Positions 18,620-28,968 of a stretch of 64,000 nt of DNA are shown here, piece after piece. The notes below the pieces were generated by a model. That model did no database searches and was not told where the DNA came from. It saw nothing but the letters and a program-made list of their open reading frames with translations. The first letter of the stretch is position 1; every line of letters starts with the position of its first letter. Location of the stretch: contig JALHMG010000018.1 in assembly GCA_022844135.1 (NCBI GenBank), positions 1 through 64,000 on the forward strand, read 5' to 3'. Origin of the DNA: Lysobacterales bacterium. GTDB taxonomy: Bacteria > Pseudomonadota > Gammaproteobacteria > Xanthomonadales > SZUA-5. The position numbers and the translations under genes are program-made.

Positions 18620-20889
18620 GTTGTCAAGCTCTGCCCGCGGGCGCCGCCGTAGGAGTAGTACTGATATTCGCCATACTCGCCGCCATAACCATAGCCAGCC
18701 ACTTTGGCGTCGTACTTGGTGAGCAATGCGCCGACGACATGCGCCCGCGCTCCCAGCAGTCGCTTGAAGGCCGCTTTCGCAGTGGCGATCCGGGAGCTAC
18801 CAGCTTCGATGACCAACAACGTGCCCGCCGACACATTCGCCAGTATCGGCGAATCCGCCAAGCCCATCACGGGAGGACCGTCGATGATCACCTGATCGAA
18901 CTTCTCGCCGGCCAGCGCCAGTAGCGATAGCATTTTTGGACCGGCCAGCAGCTCCGCCGGATTGGGCGGCAATGGACCGGACGGGATGAACGTCAGACGC
19001 AGAGTCTTCGTTGGCTTGATCGCCGCAGCGGGCTTGATGCTGCCAGCAAGATAGTTGCTCAGGCCCACCGAATTGTCGGTGCCCAGGGTTCGATGCAACG
19101 ATGGATTGCGTAAGTCGGCGTCGATCAGGAGTACGCGCCGCCCGAGCTGCGCAAAATTGCGCGCCAATGTGAGCGCCGTGGTCGATTTGCCTTCCGATGC
19201 CGACGGGCTGGTCACCAGCAAGCACTTCGGCACGCCATCGTCGGTCGAAAACTGCAGCGATGTTCGCACCGAGCGATAGGCCTCGGAGAACGCCGAGCGT
19301 GGATCCAATAAGGCCTCGTCGGGCGTGACTTTGTCGAGCTTTGGAATAACGCCCAAAACGCCGAGACCCAGATGCCGCTCGATTTCGTCCGGGCGCTTGA
19401 GCGTGTCGTCCAGGAACTCGAACAGGAAAGCCAGCAAGATGCCCAGAATCAGGCCCAGCGCACTGGCCAACATCAGATTTCGCCGCAGATCCGGCTTGTA
19501 CGGGCCGCCCGGCACCAGTGCGCTATCGACGACACTCACGTTGTTGGCGTCGACGTTCGAAGTAATGCCGATCTCCTTGTAGCGCTGCAATAGCGCATCG
19601 TATAGCTGGCGATTGGTTTCGACTTCGCGCTCCAGTACGGTGAAGTCGGTGCTGCGGCTTTGCAGGCTCAGCACCTGCGAGGTCAGCTCGTCTACCTGCT
19701 GCTGTAAGCGCGCTTCCATTTCACGCGCCGCCTGCAGGTTCGAGCCCAGGTTATTTCTCACCAACTGCATTTCGTTGGCGAGCTGCTTGTCGATGTTATC
19801 GATCTGGCTCTTGATCTGCTGCATCAAAGGATAGGCGGGTTTGTACACCAGCAGTTTTTCCTGGTACTCAGCCTCAAGCTTGGCGCGCGTCGCGCGCAAC
19901 GCCTGCACTCCTTGGTTCTCCATCATCAGCGGATGCGACATGGCGTTCATGCCCTGCCCTTGCGACATCCGCGCCTCCGCGGCAATCCGTTCCTGTTTGG
20001 CGGCGGTAAGGGCCCCGTTCAGCGCCGACAGGTCGCTGTTGAGCAGCGAACTGCGATCGCCGATGTTGACGATCTGCTCGCGCTGAGCGAATTCAGCGAG
20101 CGCCTTTTCCGAATCCTGCAGCTTGAGCTTGACTTGCTCAAGGCGATCCTCAAGGAATTCTTTTGCGTAGGAGCTGGTATCGATCCGCCGCTCCATGTTC
20201 GACTCGATGAACCCTGTGGCGACGGCATTGGCGACTCGCGCCGAGAGGGCGCCGTCGGGGCTGTCGAAATGGATCCGGGCCAATCGGGAGCGCGATACCG
20301 GCTCAACCATCAACCCGCTCTGCACCAGACCAACCAACTGAGCGCGCCGCGCTGCGGGGTCCACACTCTGCTCGCTGTCCGGTTTGCCCAAGACCATCTG
20401 CTTGAGTTTGACCCAGGGCGACGGCGCGCTCATTACCGCAAAAACTGGGTCGTTTGGATCGAGCTGCGCCGCGACCTTTTCTGCCATCGAGCGCGACTGC
20501 AGCAATTGGAACTGCGTCTCGTAGAACTCCATATCGTACGGATCTTCGACTGGCTCGACGCCCGGCACATTGACGACGCGCATCGATTGCCGTTCGATTT
20601 GCACTGTCGCCGTGGCGCGAAAAATCGGCGTGGTGAGCAGTGTCGCCATCAAACCGGTGAGGAAGACGATCGCGAAGGCGCCCATGACCGTCCACTTGCG
20701 CTTGACGATGACCCGCCAGTACTGGACGAGGTCGATCTCTTTCTCGCCGTTCTCCGACTCGTTGTTGCGAACCAGCGTCGACAACGCCTGCAGGCGCGGG
20801 TCGACAGCAGCGAGTTGGGTCGAGCGCTGCGTCGGACTCGGTAGGTTGGTCACGACGTTGTCGCCGAAGTTATCTGCTGCGTCCTGCAT
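18616..20889 (-). CDS. Polysaccharide copolymerase / tyrosine autokinase (Wzc, BY-kinase)
   Basis: BY-kinases control chain length and export of polysaccharide through cycles of tyrosine autophosphorylation. The 757-residue product has a Wzz-type N-terminal domain (DLVQYWRVIVKRKW and a helix near 72-92), a long periplasmic coiled-coil GNVR region, and a second helix near 480. The cytoplasmic kinase has Walker A SPSASEGKSTTALTLA, Walker A' VLLIDADLRNPSLHR, and Walker B VIIDGPPV. The C-terminus is tyrosine-rich (GYGYGGEYGEYQYYSYGG), the expected phosphorylation cluster. The gene lies 44 bases after the Wza-like lipoprotein gene. All functional parts are present. Confidence 0.93.
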   Translation of the reverse strand: MQDAADNFGDNVVTNLPSPTQRSTQLAAVDPRLQALSTLVRNNESENGEKEIDLVQYWRVIVKRKWTVMGAFAIVFLTGLMATLLTTPIFRATATVQIERQSMRVVNVPGVEPVEDPYDMEFYETQFQLLQSRSMAEKVAAQLDPNDPVFAVMSAPSPWVKLKQMVLGKPDSEQSVDPAARRAQLVGLVQSGLMVEPVSRSRLARIHFDSPDGALSARVANAVATGFIESNMERRIDTSSYAKEFLEDRLEQVKLKLQDSEKALAEFAQREQIVNIGDRSSLLNSDLSALNGALTAAKQERIAAEARMSQGQGMNAMSHPLMMENQGVQALRATRAKLEAEYQEKLLVYKPAYPLMQQIKSQIDNIDKQLANEMQLVRNNLGSNLQAAREMEARLQQQVDELTSQVLSLQSRSTDFTVLEREVETNRQLYDALLQRYKEIGITSNVDANNVSVVDSALVPGGPYKPDLRRNLMLASALGLILGILLAFLFEFLDDTLKRPDEIERHLGLGVLGVIPKLDKVTPDEALLDPRSAFSEAYRSVRTSLQFSTDDGVPKCLLVTSPSASEGKSTTALTLARNFAQLGRRVLLIDADLRNPSLHRTLGTDNSVGLSNYLAGSIKPAAAIKPTKTLRLTFIPSGPLPPNPAELLAGPKMLSLLALAGEKFDQVIIDGPPVMGLADSPILANVSAGTLLVIEAGSSRIATAKAAFKRLLGARAHVVGALLTKYDAKVAGYGYGGEYGEYQYYSYGGARGQSLTT

Positions 20890-20933
20890 CGAAGCTTCCC
20901 TGTTGACTCAAATCGAATTTGCGTTGTCTTGGA

Positions 20934-21650
20934 TCAAAACGCGGTAAACATACCGACCACCGGCATAGTGCGCAGCAAGTCGCGGAAGGCCGACTTCGAT
21001 CCGGATTCGTCGACGACGATCAGATCGTCGCCGAACACTTGCGGGTCTTCAGCGTTGCCGCCGCGAATCATCCGCAAATCGAACACTGCGGCCATGCGCT
21101 TGCCGTCGATGACCCGAAAAATGATGATGCCGCGCGGATTGGCGTACTCGTTGACGCCACCGGCGATGACAATGGCTTGCAGCAAGGTGGTCTTGCCGCT
21201 GAGCGGAAAGATCCCGGGCGAGCGCACCGCACCCTCGATAGTGATCCGTTGGCTGGTGTACTGGCTGACGAACATCGTCACCTGCGGGTTCTGCAGGAAG
21301 TCTTTCTCCAGCATCGCCGTCACTTCCGCCTCAAGTTCCGGGACGGTCTTTCCTGCGGCGCGAATCGGACCCAAAAGCGGCAATGAAATCATGCCCTTGG
21401 AATTGACGCGCACAGTGCGATTCAACTCGCTTAAGTTGAACACTTCGATGCTGATGACGTCCTGCGGGCCAACGCGATAATCGCTGATGCCCTCGTAGGT
21501 TCCATCGGGCCTGGTAGTGTCCGGCGGACCTAGTGTCTCGGTCGTTTCGACCATTTTTGCCCGCCCCTCGCGCACATCGCGCATGCCGTCACCGGCGCAC
21601 GACGCCAACGCAAACGCCATTACCACGCACGCTAAAGCCCTCAGCATCAT
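20934..21650 (-). CDS. Polysaccharide export lipoprotein (Wza-like)
   Basis: This is the outer-membrane exit component of the operon. The 238-residue protein starts at ATG 21650 (or 21647) and has a lipoprotein signal with lipobox ALAS-C. The polysaccharide export (poly_export) domain follows: YRVGPQDVISIEVFNL and GMISLPLLGPIRAAGKT, then a SLBB module (VTMFVSQYTSQRITIEGAV, GGVNEYANPRGIIIFR). It is shorter than E. coli Wza (~380), as is usual for the poly-export partners of BY-kinases. It is the first gene of the operon, so the promoter should lie in the 243-base gap 21651-21893, in which I see no clear boxes. Confidence 0.9.
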   Translation of the reverse strand: MMLRALACVVMAFALASCAGDGMRDVREGRAKMVETTETLGPPDTTRPDGTYEGISDYRVGPQDVISIEVFNLSELNRTVRVNSKGMISLPLLGPIRAAGKTVPELEAEVTAMLEKDFLQNPQVTMFVSQYTSQRITIEGAVRSPGIFPLSGKTTLLQAIVIAGGVNEYANPRGIIIFRVIDGKRMAAVFDLRMIRGGNAEDPQVFGDDLIVVDESGSKSAFRDLLRTMPVVGMFTAF

Positions 21651-21893
21651 GCAGATTCGCCCTTGGATGGGGTTTTGAGAGAGCGCGATTATCACTCGGC
21701 GCACCTTAGAATGAGAAATCGAATCGTGTTTCGTCTATCCAACGGCCTGTTGCGGCACAGCCGACCGAAGCGAACCAATGCCGGCTCGATCATTGACTTG
21801 GCGCCCAAGCAATTGATCCATATAGGATCAACCCCGGCGTGCCTGTGACTCGCAGCTCGACAGACGCCCGGCAAACGCGCTTGGCAATGCCTG

Positions 21894-24800
21894 CTAGCCC
21901 GACCGTGGACGCCCCTCGCGGGCCGGCGTCAGGCGCTCGACCTGCGGCTTTTCCCACGACCCGCCGATACTGTAATGCACCTGGGTCGCAGCTTCGATGT
22001 TGTCGCCGGGAGCGACGATACCCTGCGCCAAGAAGCCCGCCGCCGCACCTACCGGCCCGGCTGCCAGACCTCCGATGACCGGCAGTACGCCCGTCAGCCG
22101 CGGCGCAACCATGACCTGTTGATCGTAATCGCGGGATGCGAGACCGGTGCGACCGATAATCAAGAGATCGGCCGCTGGGCCGCGTACGCTGACGCCCTCG
22201 GTCCAGGCATTGCCGTCGGCGAACTCGAAACGGCCCTCGATGCTGTCGAAACTCATGCCGCTTTCAAAGAAATCGCTGAAGTCGAGCGTGATGCGCCGCG
22301 GCAGCTCGCGCAAGCTGAGCAGTCCGAAGATTCGCCCTGCGCCGGGATCGACGTCGAGAAAACGACCCTGACCGACGCTGACGTCCATGGTGCCACGCAG
22401 ACGCTCCAGCGCGAATTGGTGCGGCGCTCCGGCCCAGCTCGCAGTGAACTTAGCCAACGTCTGGCCACCATCGATGAGACCATCGTAACCCAGGCCCGTG
22501 AGCATGCGGCCCAGGTCCTCGCTGGTCATTTGGATGTCGAATTCCGATGAATCCACCAAACCGCTCTGGGTCCAGCGGCCGTTGGCGCGGATCTCCAGAT
22601 CCGGACTCTTGGCCTCGACGCGTTCGATACGCAATCCGCCGTCTTCCGGATACGCCTCGATACGTACTTCGCCCAGCGAGGCTGCGCCTACGCGCATCGA
22701 TTTGGCGCGCAGGTGGAGCGTGGGAACCATCGCTGGCGACAGCGCCAAACGGCCGCCACCGCCCGCATCCGGAATGCTGAGTCGCTCAAAATCGGCATCG
22801 ACAACAGCCTGGCCGTCTTGACGCCCGAAACGAATCTCGCCTTGCTGTTGCTCGCCTGAAACGCCTAAATTCCACACACCTGCCTGCTTCGACAGCTTCA
22901 GCCGGTGTTGCTCCGCGCCGCTTCCCGCAAGCACGTCCAGATCCTGCAAGATCGGATCTTCATCTCCGGTCGAACGCAGTATCCACCCGGCCCAGCCGGG
23001 AATATCGATCAGCGGCGCGGCGCCGCTCACTCGCAATCCGCGATTCGGCAAATTGGGTTGCCGTCGCGCACCGAACTGCAATTCTCCGGCGAACGGCTGG
23101 CTTTCGTTGCCAACCCTGGCGAACAACCGGGCGCTATCGCCAAGCATTAATGTGAGCGGCGCGCCGCGCTGCGTCGGCAGCGGCACGGTCAAATCGAAAC
23201 CGCGCTCGTCCGCAGCAGCTTTGCCGATCGGCGCGGGAAAACCAACGGCGATGCCCTGCAGATTGGACCGATAGCGAATCACGGAATGCTCGGTCGACGA
23301 GCGTCCTATGGACACGTCGACGGTAAATGGCGCGCGCCCTTGGGCGACATCGAGAATCGGGGCCAGCGCATCGTGGTGACCGAACAAGGTTTGCAAGGAC
23401 GCGGTGGCGGCGACGCCGACCTCCACCGCCAGTCGCGAATCGGGCACAAACTCGCCCACAGCAATCTGCAATTCGGCTGGTTGTCCATCGATGTTCAGGC
23501 GTAATTGATCGGCAGCGAAACCACGATGAGTGAAATCGATACGCCCGCGCAGATCGGCGAAATCCAGATGCCATTTAGCGTCCTTGAACTGCAGACCTTC
23601 CGCCAGCGCGCTACCGCTGACGGTCGTCTTGCCCAGCTCTGCCTTCAATGGGATATCGATGCGCGCGCTGACTTTAGAGGGGCCTGCAAGCGCCATCCCA
23701 AACATCACTTCGCCATGCTCGCGCTTCAGGGGACTGGCCTCGAGGAACTTCAGCCAATCGCCGCCATCGCCGTTCGCCGCCAGCTCGAGCGCCAGCGTCG
23801 GCAGTTTCAGGTCTGCGATGGAACCGGTGCCGGATATGCGAGCGTCGAAGACTTGAGCTTGCAAAGCGTTGACCAGCATGGCGTTGTCGATGAAAGACAC
23901 ATCGGCGCTTTCGATGTGCGCCGCGGGCCACTCGTCGTGATAGTGAAGCGGCGCATCGTACGCCGCGAAGCTCGCTTCGAATCGACCCTCATGCGCGCGA
24001 AACGGCCAATCCGCAAAAGCGCCGCGGAAGACGACCCGACCATCCATGACCTGGCCAGTGCTGAGTGCACGATTCAACCACGCCACGGTCTTCGGCGGCA
24101 TTTTGTTCAGAATCCAGAACGCTGGCGCCGCCTCGATGTCGCTTTCGGGAACATGCGCCCGAAGATCCAGACCGGGTCGCCCCAATTCGTCGCGCCACGA
24201 CGAGCCGTTGGCGTGGATATCGAAGCCTTCGCCAGAAATGCGCAGTGCGGCGACTTCGGGCTCGGCGCCGCGATGCCAGCCTGCCAGCAAATCGAGTCTT
24301 GGCGTCAACGGCGCGCCCAGCATCGGCGAGGCCATTGCCTCAACGATATCGTCGACGGTTCGAATCACCACACCGCCAGCGTCGGCGGCGATGTCGCCAT
24401 CGAATCCGCTCAATGCGAATGCCTGGCCACCAAATAGCCCTCGGCCGCCGAAACCATCCAGCATCGCGTGAAGTTGCCAATCGGTTCCCAACTGAGCGCG
24501 CAACCAGGCGATCCGCCCAGTTCCCCCGAGGCCGTACAGGCGCGCACGCAATTCTGGCGACAAGGCCGGCACCAGCAGTGCTGCATCCGCTAGCGCAGCG
24601 GCCGGCCAGCGCTCGGCAACCAGCGTTGTGCGTTGTTCTGCAAATCGGATGCTGGCAAGGCTCTCCTGACCCAACGAACGGACCGTAAGGTCAGCGACCA
24701 TCGCGCCATCGCGCTGTTCGAGTGCGATGGCGATGTCGCCATCGGGTACGCGAACGTGCGGCGCCAGATCGCCGCCGTCTGTCCAGATAAACGGCGGAGC

Positions 24801-25664
24801 GGTCAGGACCGCATCCCGGAGCGAGAACGCCGCGCGTCCGTCGTTTGTCGCCGTCGTCCACCAGCCCTCGCCATGCAGCGTGCCGCCGATGGCCGACAGC
24901 TCGAACGATTGGGTCAGGCCGTTGATGGCATGCAGCGGAAAGGCATCGGCCTGTATGTATGCCTCGCGCAAACCTTGATCCGTCGCGGCAATGGCGACAT
25001 GCAATCGACCTTCACCCGCGCGCTTCAGCAATCCACCACGCCACGCCTGATCATCGCGTTCGAAACGAAGCTCGACCTGATCCAGCTGCAGCGTACGCTC
25101 GCCCAGGCGCAGGCGCACCGATCCGCCGCTGACGCCGAACTGACCGATTTCCCTGAGCGCACGCAAATCTGCGGCCGCCTGCTGCATGTCGACGCCGCGC
25201 AGACCAATCCGGCCGTCTTCGCGACGTTCCAAATCGACCTGCGCATCCACCAGAACGAATGACTCGATCAGCGGTCGATTCCGAAGCAACAAGGCGTAAC
25301 TGTCGATGCCGATGCGCACTCGGCCAAGATTGATCGCCGCCTCCCCGTGCTGCGGCGCGACTCTGACGCCGAAGGCATCGAGCCACGGGCCGCGCCCGGC
25401 CCAAACAGCCGACACCTGGTCGATTTCCACGCGCTGACCGAGCGTGGAGCTCAGCCAGTTCGCGACGCGTTCAGGCGAACTCAAAACCCAAGGCACGGTC
25501 AGTCTCGCCACTGCCTGCACAGTTGCCGCCAGGACGATGACCATCGCCAACGACAACAGCGCCAGGCGGCGCAAGCGGTGCCAACGTTTTGGCGCTGTCG
25601 GTATCACGGTGGGGCGTGCGGTTCCTATGATCGTGACTAGATTTTGGTGTGGCGTTGCTCGCAC
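21894..25664 (-). CDS. yhdP: YhdP-family AsmA-like envelope protein
   Basis: YhdP-like proteins are inner-membrane-anchored, beta-rich tubes spanning the periplasm and implicated in phospholipid transport to the outer membrane. The 1256-residue product has one N-terminal helix (about 30-52) followed by a very long AsmA-type repeat of beta structure, including the DUF3971 region, and the family's C-terminal FGLLSLRELPRRITLDFSDF and GRTGLASRDYDQQV. Its place just downstream of rng matches the E. coli rng-yhdP pair, although tldD is absent. The start is uncertain: GTG at 25664 gives the longest frame, and a GTG at 25607 follows AGGA. Confidence 0.88.
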   Translation of the reverse strand: MRATPHQNLVTIIGTARPTVIPTAPKRWHRLRRLALLSLAMVIVLAATVQAVARLTVPWVLSSPERVANWLSSTLGQRVEIDQVSAVWAGRGPWLDAFGVRVAPQHGEAAINLGRVRIGIDSYALLLRNRPLIESFVLVDAQVDLERREDGRIGLRGVDMQQAAADLRALREIGQFGVSGGSVRLRLGERTLQLDQVELRFERDDQAWRGGLLKRAGEGRLHVAIAATDQGLREAYIQADAFPLHAINGLTQSFELSAIGGTLHGEGWWTTATNDGRAAFSLRDAVLTAPPFIWTDGGDLAPHVRVPDGDIAIALEQRDGAMVADLTVRSLGQESLASIRFAEQRTTLVAERWPAAALADAALLVPALSPELRARLYGLGGTGRIAWLRAQLGTDWQLHAMLDGFGGRGLFGGQAFALSGFDGDIAADAGGVVIRTVDDIVEAMASPMLGAPLTPRLDLLAGWHRGAEPEVAALRISGEGFDIHANGSSWRDELGRPGLDLRAHVPESDIEAAPAFWILNKMPPKTVAWLNRALSTGQVMDGRVVFRGAFADWPFRAHEGRFEASFAAYDAPLHYHDEWPAAHIESADVSFIDNAMLVNALQAQVFDARISGTGSIADLKLPTLALELAANGDGGDWLKFLEASPLKREHGEVMFGMALAGPSKVSARIDIPLKAELGKTTVSGSALAEGLQFKDAKWHLDFADLRGRIDFTHRGFAADQLRLNIDGQPAELQIAVGEFVPDSRLAVEVGVAATASLQTLFGHHDALAPILDVAQGRAPFTVDVSIGRSSTEHSVIRYRSNLQGIAVGFPAPIGKAAADERGFDLTVPLPTQRGAPLTLMLGDSARLFARVGNESQPFAGELQFGARRQPNLPNRGLRVSGAAPLIDIPGWAGWILRSTGDEDPILQDLDVLAGSGAEQHRLKLSKQAGVWNLGVSGEQQQGEIRFGRQDGQAVVDADFERLSIPDAGGGGRLALSPAMVPTLHLRAKSMRVGAASLGEVRIEAYPEDGGLRIERVEAKSPDLEIRANGRWTQSGLVDSSEFDIQMTSEDLGRMLTGLGYDGLIDGGQTLAKFTASWAGAPHQFALERLRGTMDVSVGQGRFLDVDPGAGRIFGLLSLRELPRRITLDFSDFFESGMSFDSIEGRFEFADGNAWTEGVSVRGPAADLLIIGRTGLASRDYDQQVMVAPRLTGVLPVIGGLAAGPVGAAAGFLAQGIVAPGDNIEAATQVHYSIGGSWEKPQVERLTPAREGRPRSG

Positions 25665-25846
25665 TTCCGCATTGGATTTCCGATCGACCTACAGGCTGTT
25701 GAGACCCAGTCTGCGAACCGGAAATTGTTCGCACACGGATCGCGCTGGAGAGCGATTAGTCCATGGGCGGCACAGGCGCCAGCGTCAAAGCCTGAGAAAA
25801 CCACACCGTGTGTACTCAACAAACTGCAGCTACCGCCAGGCAGACA

Positions 25847-27319
25847 CTAAAGCACCACAACATCGTATTGCTCGGGGGAATACTGCTCCTCCGGCTGGAA
25901 GCGTATCGGTTTGCCGATGAACGCTTCCAGTTCAGCCAGCGCAGCCGATTCCTCGTCGACCACACGCTGCACCACCGCTGGCGGCGCCAGAACCAGCACG
26001 CTGCGCGTTTCGAACTGGCGAACTGCGCGGGTGATTTCGCGAAAGATTTCGTAGCTGACGGTTTCCGCGCTTTTCACTCTACCGCGTCCGGCGCATGCCG
26101 CGCAGGGCTCGCAGAGCTGGCGTTCCAGGCTTTCGGTGGTGCGCTTGCGCGTCATCTCAACGAGGCCGAGCGGGCTCATGTCGTACACCGTACTCTTGGC
26201 ATGATCGCGCGCCAGCGATTTTTCCAGCATGCGCAGCACTTGGCGCTTGTGCTCATCGTCGCTCATGTCGATGAAATCGAGAATGATGATGCCGCCCAGG
26301 TTTCGCAGCCGCAGTTGCCGCGCGATCGCCTGCGCCGCCTCCAGGTTGGTTTTGTATACGGTCTCTTCCAGGTTGCGATGACCGACGAACCCGCCGGTAT
26401 TGACGTCGATAGTCGTCATCGCCTCGGTCTGGTCGATAATCAAATAGCCGCCGGACTTCAGCGGCGATTCTTTGCGCAAGGCGCGCTGGATCTCATCCTC
26501 GACGCCGTACAGATCGAATATCGGTCGCTCGCCGGGGTAATGCTCAAGTCGTTCGGTGAATTCTGGAATGAACTCCTCGGTAAAGCGGATCGCGCGCTCC
26601 AGCGTCTCGCGCGAATCGATGCGTACCTTCTCGACATGCGGCTTCAGGAAGTCGCGAATGGCCTTGAGCGAAAGCGGCAGCTCCTCGTAAATCCGGTCGC
26701 CGACCCTCGCACCGCTCATTGCATCGACGATCGACAACCAGAGTCGGTCGAGAAAGGCCATGTCGGCAGCGAGCGGCTCGGCCGGCACGCCTTCGGCATT
26801 GGTGCGCACGATGAACCCCTGGGTGCGTTCGCCAGCCTGCTGATGCAGCACATCCTTCAGGCGTGCGCGCTCGCTATCATCTTCAATGCGCACCGACACG
26901 CCAAGCGTGCGCGCATACGGCAAAAGGACCAGATAACGGGAAGGAATCGACAGGTGCGTCGTCAGCCGCGCACCTTTGCTGCCGATGGGATCCTTGACCA
27001 CCTGTACGATGATCTCCTGGCCTTCCCGAATCAGATCTCCGATCGGCGGAATCGGCGCGTTGCCGTTTTCGATGGGATCGCCATCATGCGGCAATCGCAC
27101 CACGTCGTTGGCGTGCAGGAACGCGGTCCGGTCGAGGCCGATCTCCACAAACGCCGCCTGCATGCCGGGCATCACGCGCGAGACGCGCCCTTTGTAGATG
27201 TTGCCCACGTAGCCACGCTTTCGCGCACGCTCGACGTAAACCTCTTGCAGCATGCCGTTTTCGACAAGTGCCACACGTGTTTCGCGCGGCGTAACGTTGA
27301 TCAAGATCTCTTCAGACAA
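25847..27319 (-). CDS. rng: Ribonuclease G
   Basis: RNase G is an endoribonuclease that matures the 5' end of 16S rRNA and cleaves selected mRNAs. The 490-residue protein has an S1 RNA-binding domain (YVGNIYKGRVSRVMPGMQAA), the 5'-sensor region, the catalytic DNase-I-like domain with its two acidic motifs (IDVNTGGFVG and ILDFIDM), and the zinc-link region with CEPCAACAGRG near 400. Length matches E. coli Rng (489). The start MSEEILIN is the standard RNase G N-terminus. The maf-like gene that often precedes rng is not present; the 218-base gap upstream (27320-27537) holds nothing I can identify. Confidence 0.97.
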   Translation of the reverse strand: MSEEILINVTPRETRVALVENGMLQEVYVERARKRGYVGNIYKGRVSRVMPGMQAAFVEIGLDRTAFLHANDVVRLPHDGDPIENGNAPIPPIGDLIREGQEIIVQVVKDPIGSKGARLTTHLSIPSRYLVLLPYARTLGVSVRIEDDSERARLKDVLHQQAGERTQGFIVRTNAEGVPAEPLAADMAFLDRLWLSIVDAMSGARVGDRIYEELPLSLKAIRDFLKPHVEKVRIDSRETLERAIRFTEEFIPEFTERLEHYPGERPIFDLYGVEDEIQRALRKESPLKSGGYLIIDQTEAMTTIDVNTGGFVGHRNLEETVYKTNLEAAQAIARQLRLRNLGGIIILDFIDMSDDEHKRQVLRMLEKSLARDHAKSTVYDMSPLGLVEMTRKRTTESLERQLCEPCAACAGRGRVKSAETVSYEIFREITRAVRQFETRSVLVLAPPAVVQRVVDEESAALAELEAFIGKPIRFQPEEQYSPEQYDVVVL

Positions 27320-27537
27320 GGCAGACGCCCAATGCTTGGAACTCGACCCGGCTTATAGCAGTGCCGCGCCAGCGGGATGAAGAGGTCTTCGTCCTCTGCC
27401 GATCGCAGCGGGAAGCAATCGAGGGACCGCGCATTCTCGCTGGCCGCTTTGCGCCAACCCGGTTCGTGACGGACGCACCTGCGAAAGTCAGCCGTAGTCT
27501 TCGGGGAACCTGCGAATAGTCGCCGAGGATATCCGCC

Positions 27538-27813
27538 TCAGCCGGAGCGCCCGCCAGACTCGCATGCGCAAGAACCGGGCTTCGCCGAGTGGGCCCCTGA
27601 AATCGCCAGCGCAATGAAGACAACAGCAAGACAGGCGCTCAGTGCCTTGAGCCAGGGAAGCGGCAGAACGAAGGCCAGAACAAGCAACCAGAACCCGATT
27701 TCAAGGCACACCAGCAGACCACCCAACCTCAGGCGACTCGGAGGCGAATCTGCTCCGCACGCTGGGCAAACTGCCTGGCTGCCAACTTCCCTCTCGCTAC
27801 TAATCCTCATCAT
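27538..27813 (-). CDS. Small zinc-ribbon membrane protein, hypothetical
   Basis: The 91-residue frame has a half zinc ribbon CPACG near residue 18, two hydrophobic helices (about 35-50 and 55-70), and a second cysteine pair CAC near the C-terminus. The CxxC-membrane-CxC arrangement recalls small LITAF-like or zinc-ribbon membrane proteins, but I cannot name the family. Its ATG (27813 or 27810) lies inside the last codons of pspF in another frame (GATGATGAGGATTAG), with overlap typical of coupled genes, which supports it being real. It could be a target or helper of the PspF-linked envelope stress response; that is speculation. Confidence 0.55.
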   Translation of the reverse strand: MMRISSEREVGSQAVCPACGADSPPSRLRLGGLLVCLEIGFWLLVLAFVLPLPWLKALSACLAVVFIALAISGAHSAKPGSCACESGGRSG

Positions 27814-28855
27814 CGCCACCCACCAGCCGATACTTTCGCAGATAACCTCGCAACTGGTGATAGGTCAGCGACAACGACTCTGCAGCCTTGCGCTGATTGA
27901 ACCTGGCATGTTGCATAGCCGCTTGCAGCCATGCCACTTCGGTGTCTTCGATGGCTTGGCGGAAGTCCATGGGCAGCGTGGGAACCTGACCCGCGGCCGT
28001 TGCTGTGGCCGATGCGCCCGAGGGCGCAGTTGCTGCCTTGCTTTGCGGACGCCACGGAGATTCGAAAGGATTGAACTGGATCTCGTCGATGGCTTCGTCC
28101 AGATCTTCGTGTCGATACACCGCGCGCTCGATGACGTTGCGCAACTCGCGCACGTTGCCGGGCCAGGCGTGCGCCAGCAGTTTCTGGCGCGCGCTGGCGG
28201 TGAATCCGGCGAACAAGTCGCGTTTGAGTTCCTGGCTCATCTTGGTCGCGAAATGCTCGGCGAGCGGCAGGATGTCGTCCCTGCGCGCGCGCAGCGGCGG
28301 CAGCGTGATGACGTCGAACGCAAGGCGATCGAGCAAGTCTTCGCGAAAACGACCTGCGGCGGCTTCGCCTGGCAGGTCGAGATTGGTAGCGGCAATGATG
28401 CGCACATTGGTGCGGATGGTTTCGCGGCCGCCGACGCGTTCGAACTCGCCGTATTCGATCACGCGCAGGATTTTCTCCTGGATACGGAGCGATGCCGTGG
28501 CCAACTCGTCGAGGAACAACGTACCTTCGTTGGCGATCTCAAAGCGCCCCAGATGGCGGCGCGTTGCGCCCGTGAAGGAACCCGCTTCGTGCCCGAACAA
28601 CTCGGTCTCGAGCAGCGACTCGGCCAGCGCCGCGCAATTGAGCTTGACCAGCGGGCGATCCCAGCGCTTGCTCAAATAATGCAGACGCGCCGCGATCAGC
28701 TCCTTTCCGGTCCCGCGTTCGCCGATCACCAGCACCGGACGATCCAGGGGCGCGGCGCGCGAGACATGATCGAGCACAGCAGCGAAGCTGGGCGCGGCAC
28801 CCAGTAACGACAAATCGTTCGGATCGCTTCCCGGCATCGGTATCGGAGTTCCCAA
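27800..28855 (-). CDS. pspF: PspF-type sigma-54 activator (bacterial enhancer-binding protein)
   Basis: PspF drives sigma-54-dependent transcription of the phage shock protein operon on envelope stress. The 351-residue protein lacks an N-terminal receiver domain, as PspF does. It consists of an AAA+ domain with Walker A GERGTGKE, GHEAGSFTGATRRHLGRFE (the sigma-54-contacting GAFTGA loop, here GSFTGA), Walker B GTLFLDELAT, and RVIEYGEFERVGG, matching E. coli PspF closely. A C-terminal Fis-type helix-turn-helix follows (FNQRKAAESLSLTYHQLRGY). The usual neighbour pspA is not in the window. It is divergent from purC, with 113 bases between. Confidence 0.93.
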   Translation of the reverse strand: MGTPIPMPGSDPNDLSLLGAAPSFAAVLDHVSRAAPLDRPVLVIGERGTGKELIAARLHYLSKRWDRPLVKLNCAALAESLLETELFGHEAGSFTGATRRHLGRFEIANEGTLFLDELATASLRIQEKILRVIEYGEFERVGGRETIRTNVRIIAATNLDLPGEAAAGRFREDLLDRLAFDVITLPPLRARRDDILPLAEHFATKMSQELKRDLFAGFTASARQKLLAHAWPGNVRELRNVIERAVYRHEDLDEAIDEIQFNPFESPWRPQSKAATAPSGASATATAAGQVPTLPMDFRQAIEDTEVAWLQAAMQHARFNQRKAAESLSLTYHQLRGYLRKYRLVGGDDED

Positions 28856-28968
28856 AGAATTCTGCGCAGTCTAATCCTGCTGTGTGCCTTGCCTGTACAC
28901 GACCAATGGCACCCGCCCGCGCCGCGGCTCAGGCAGACTAAGCTCCTGCCATTTGCGCCGAGGTCCAC

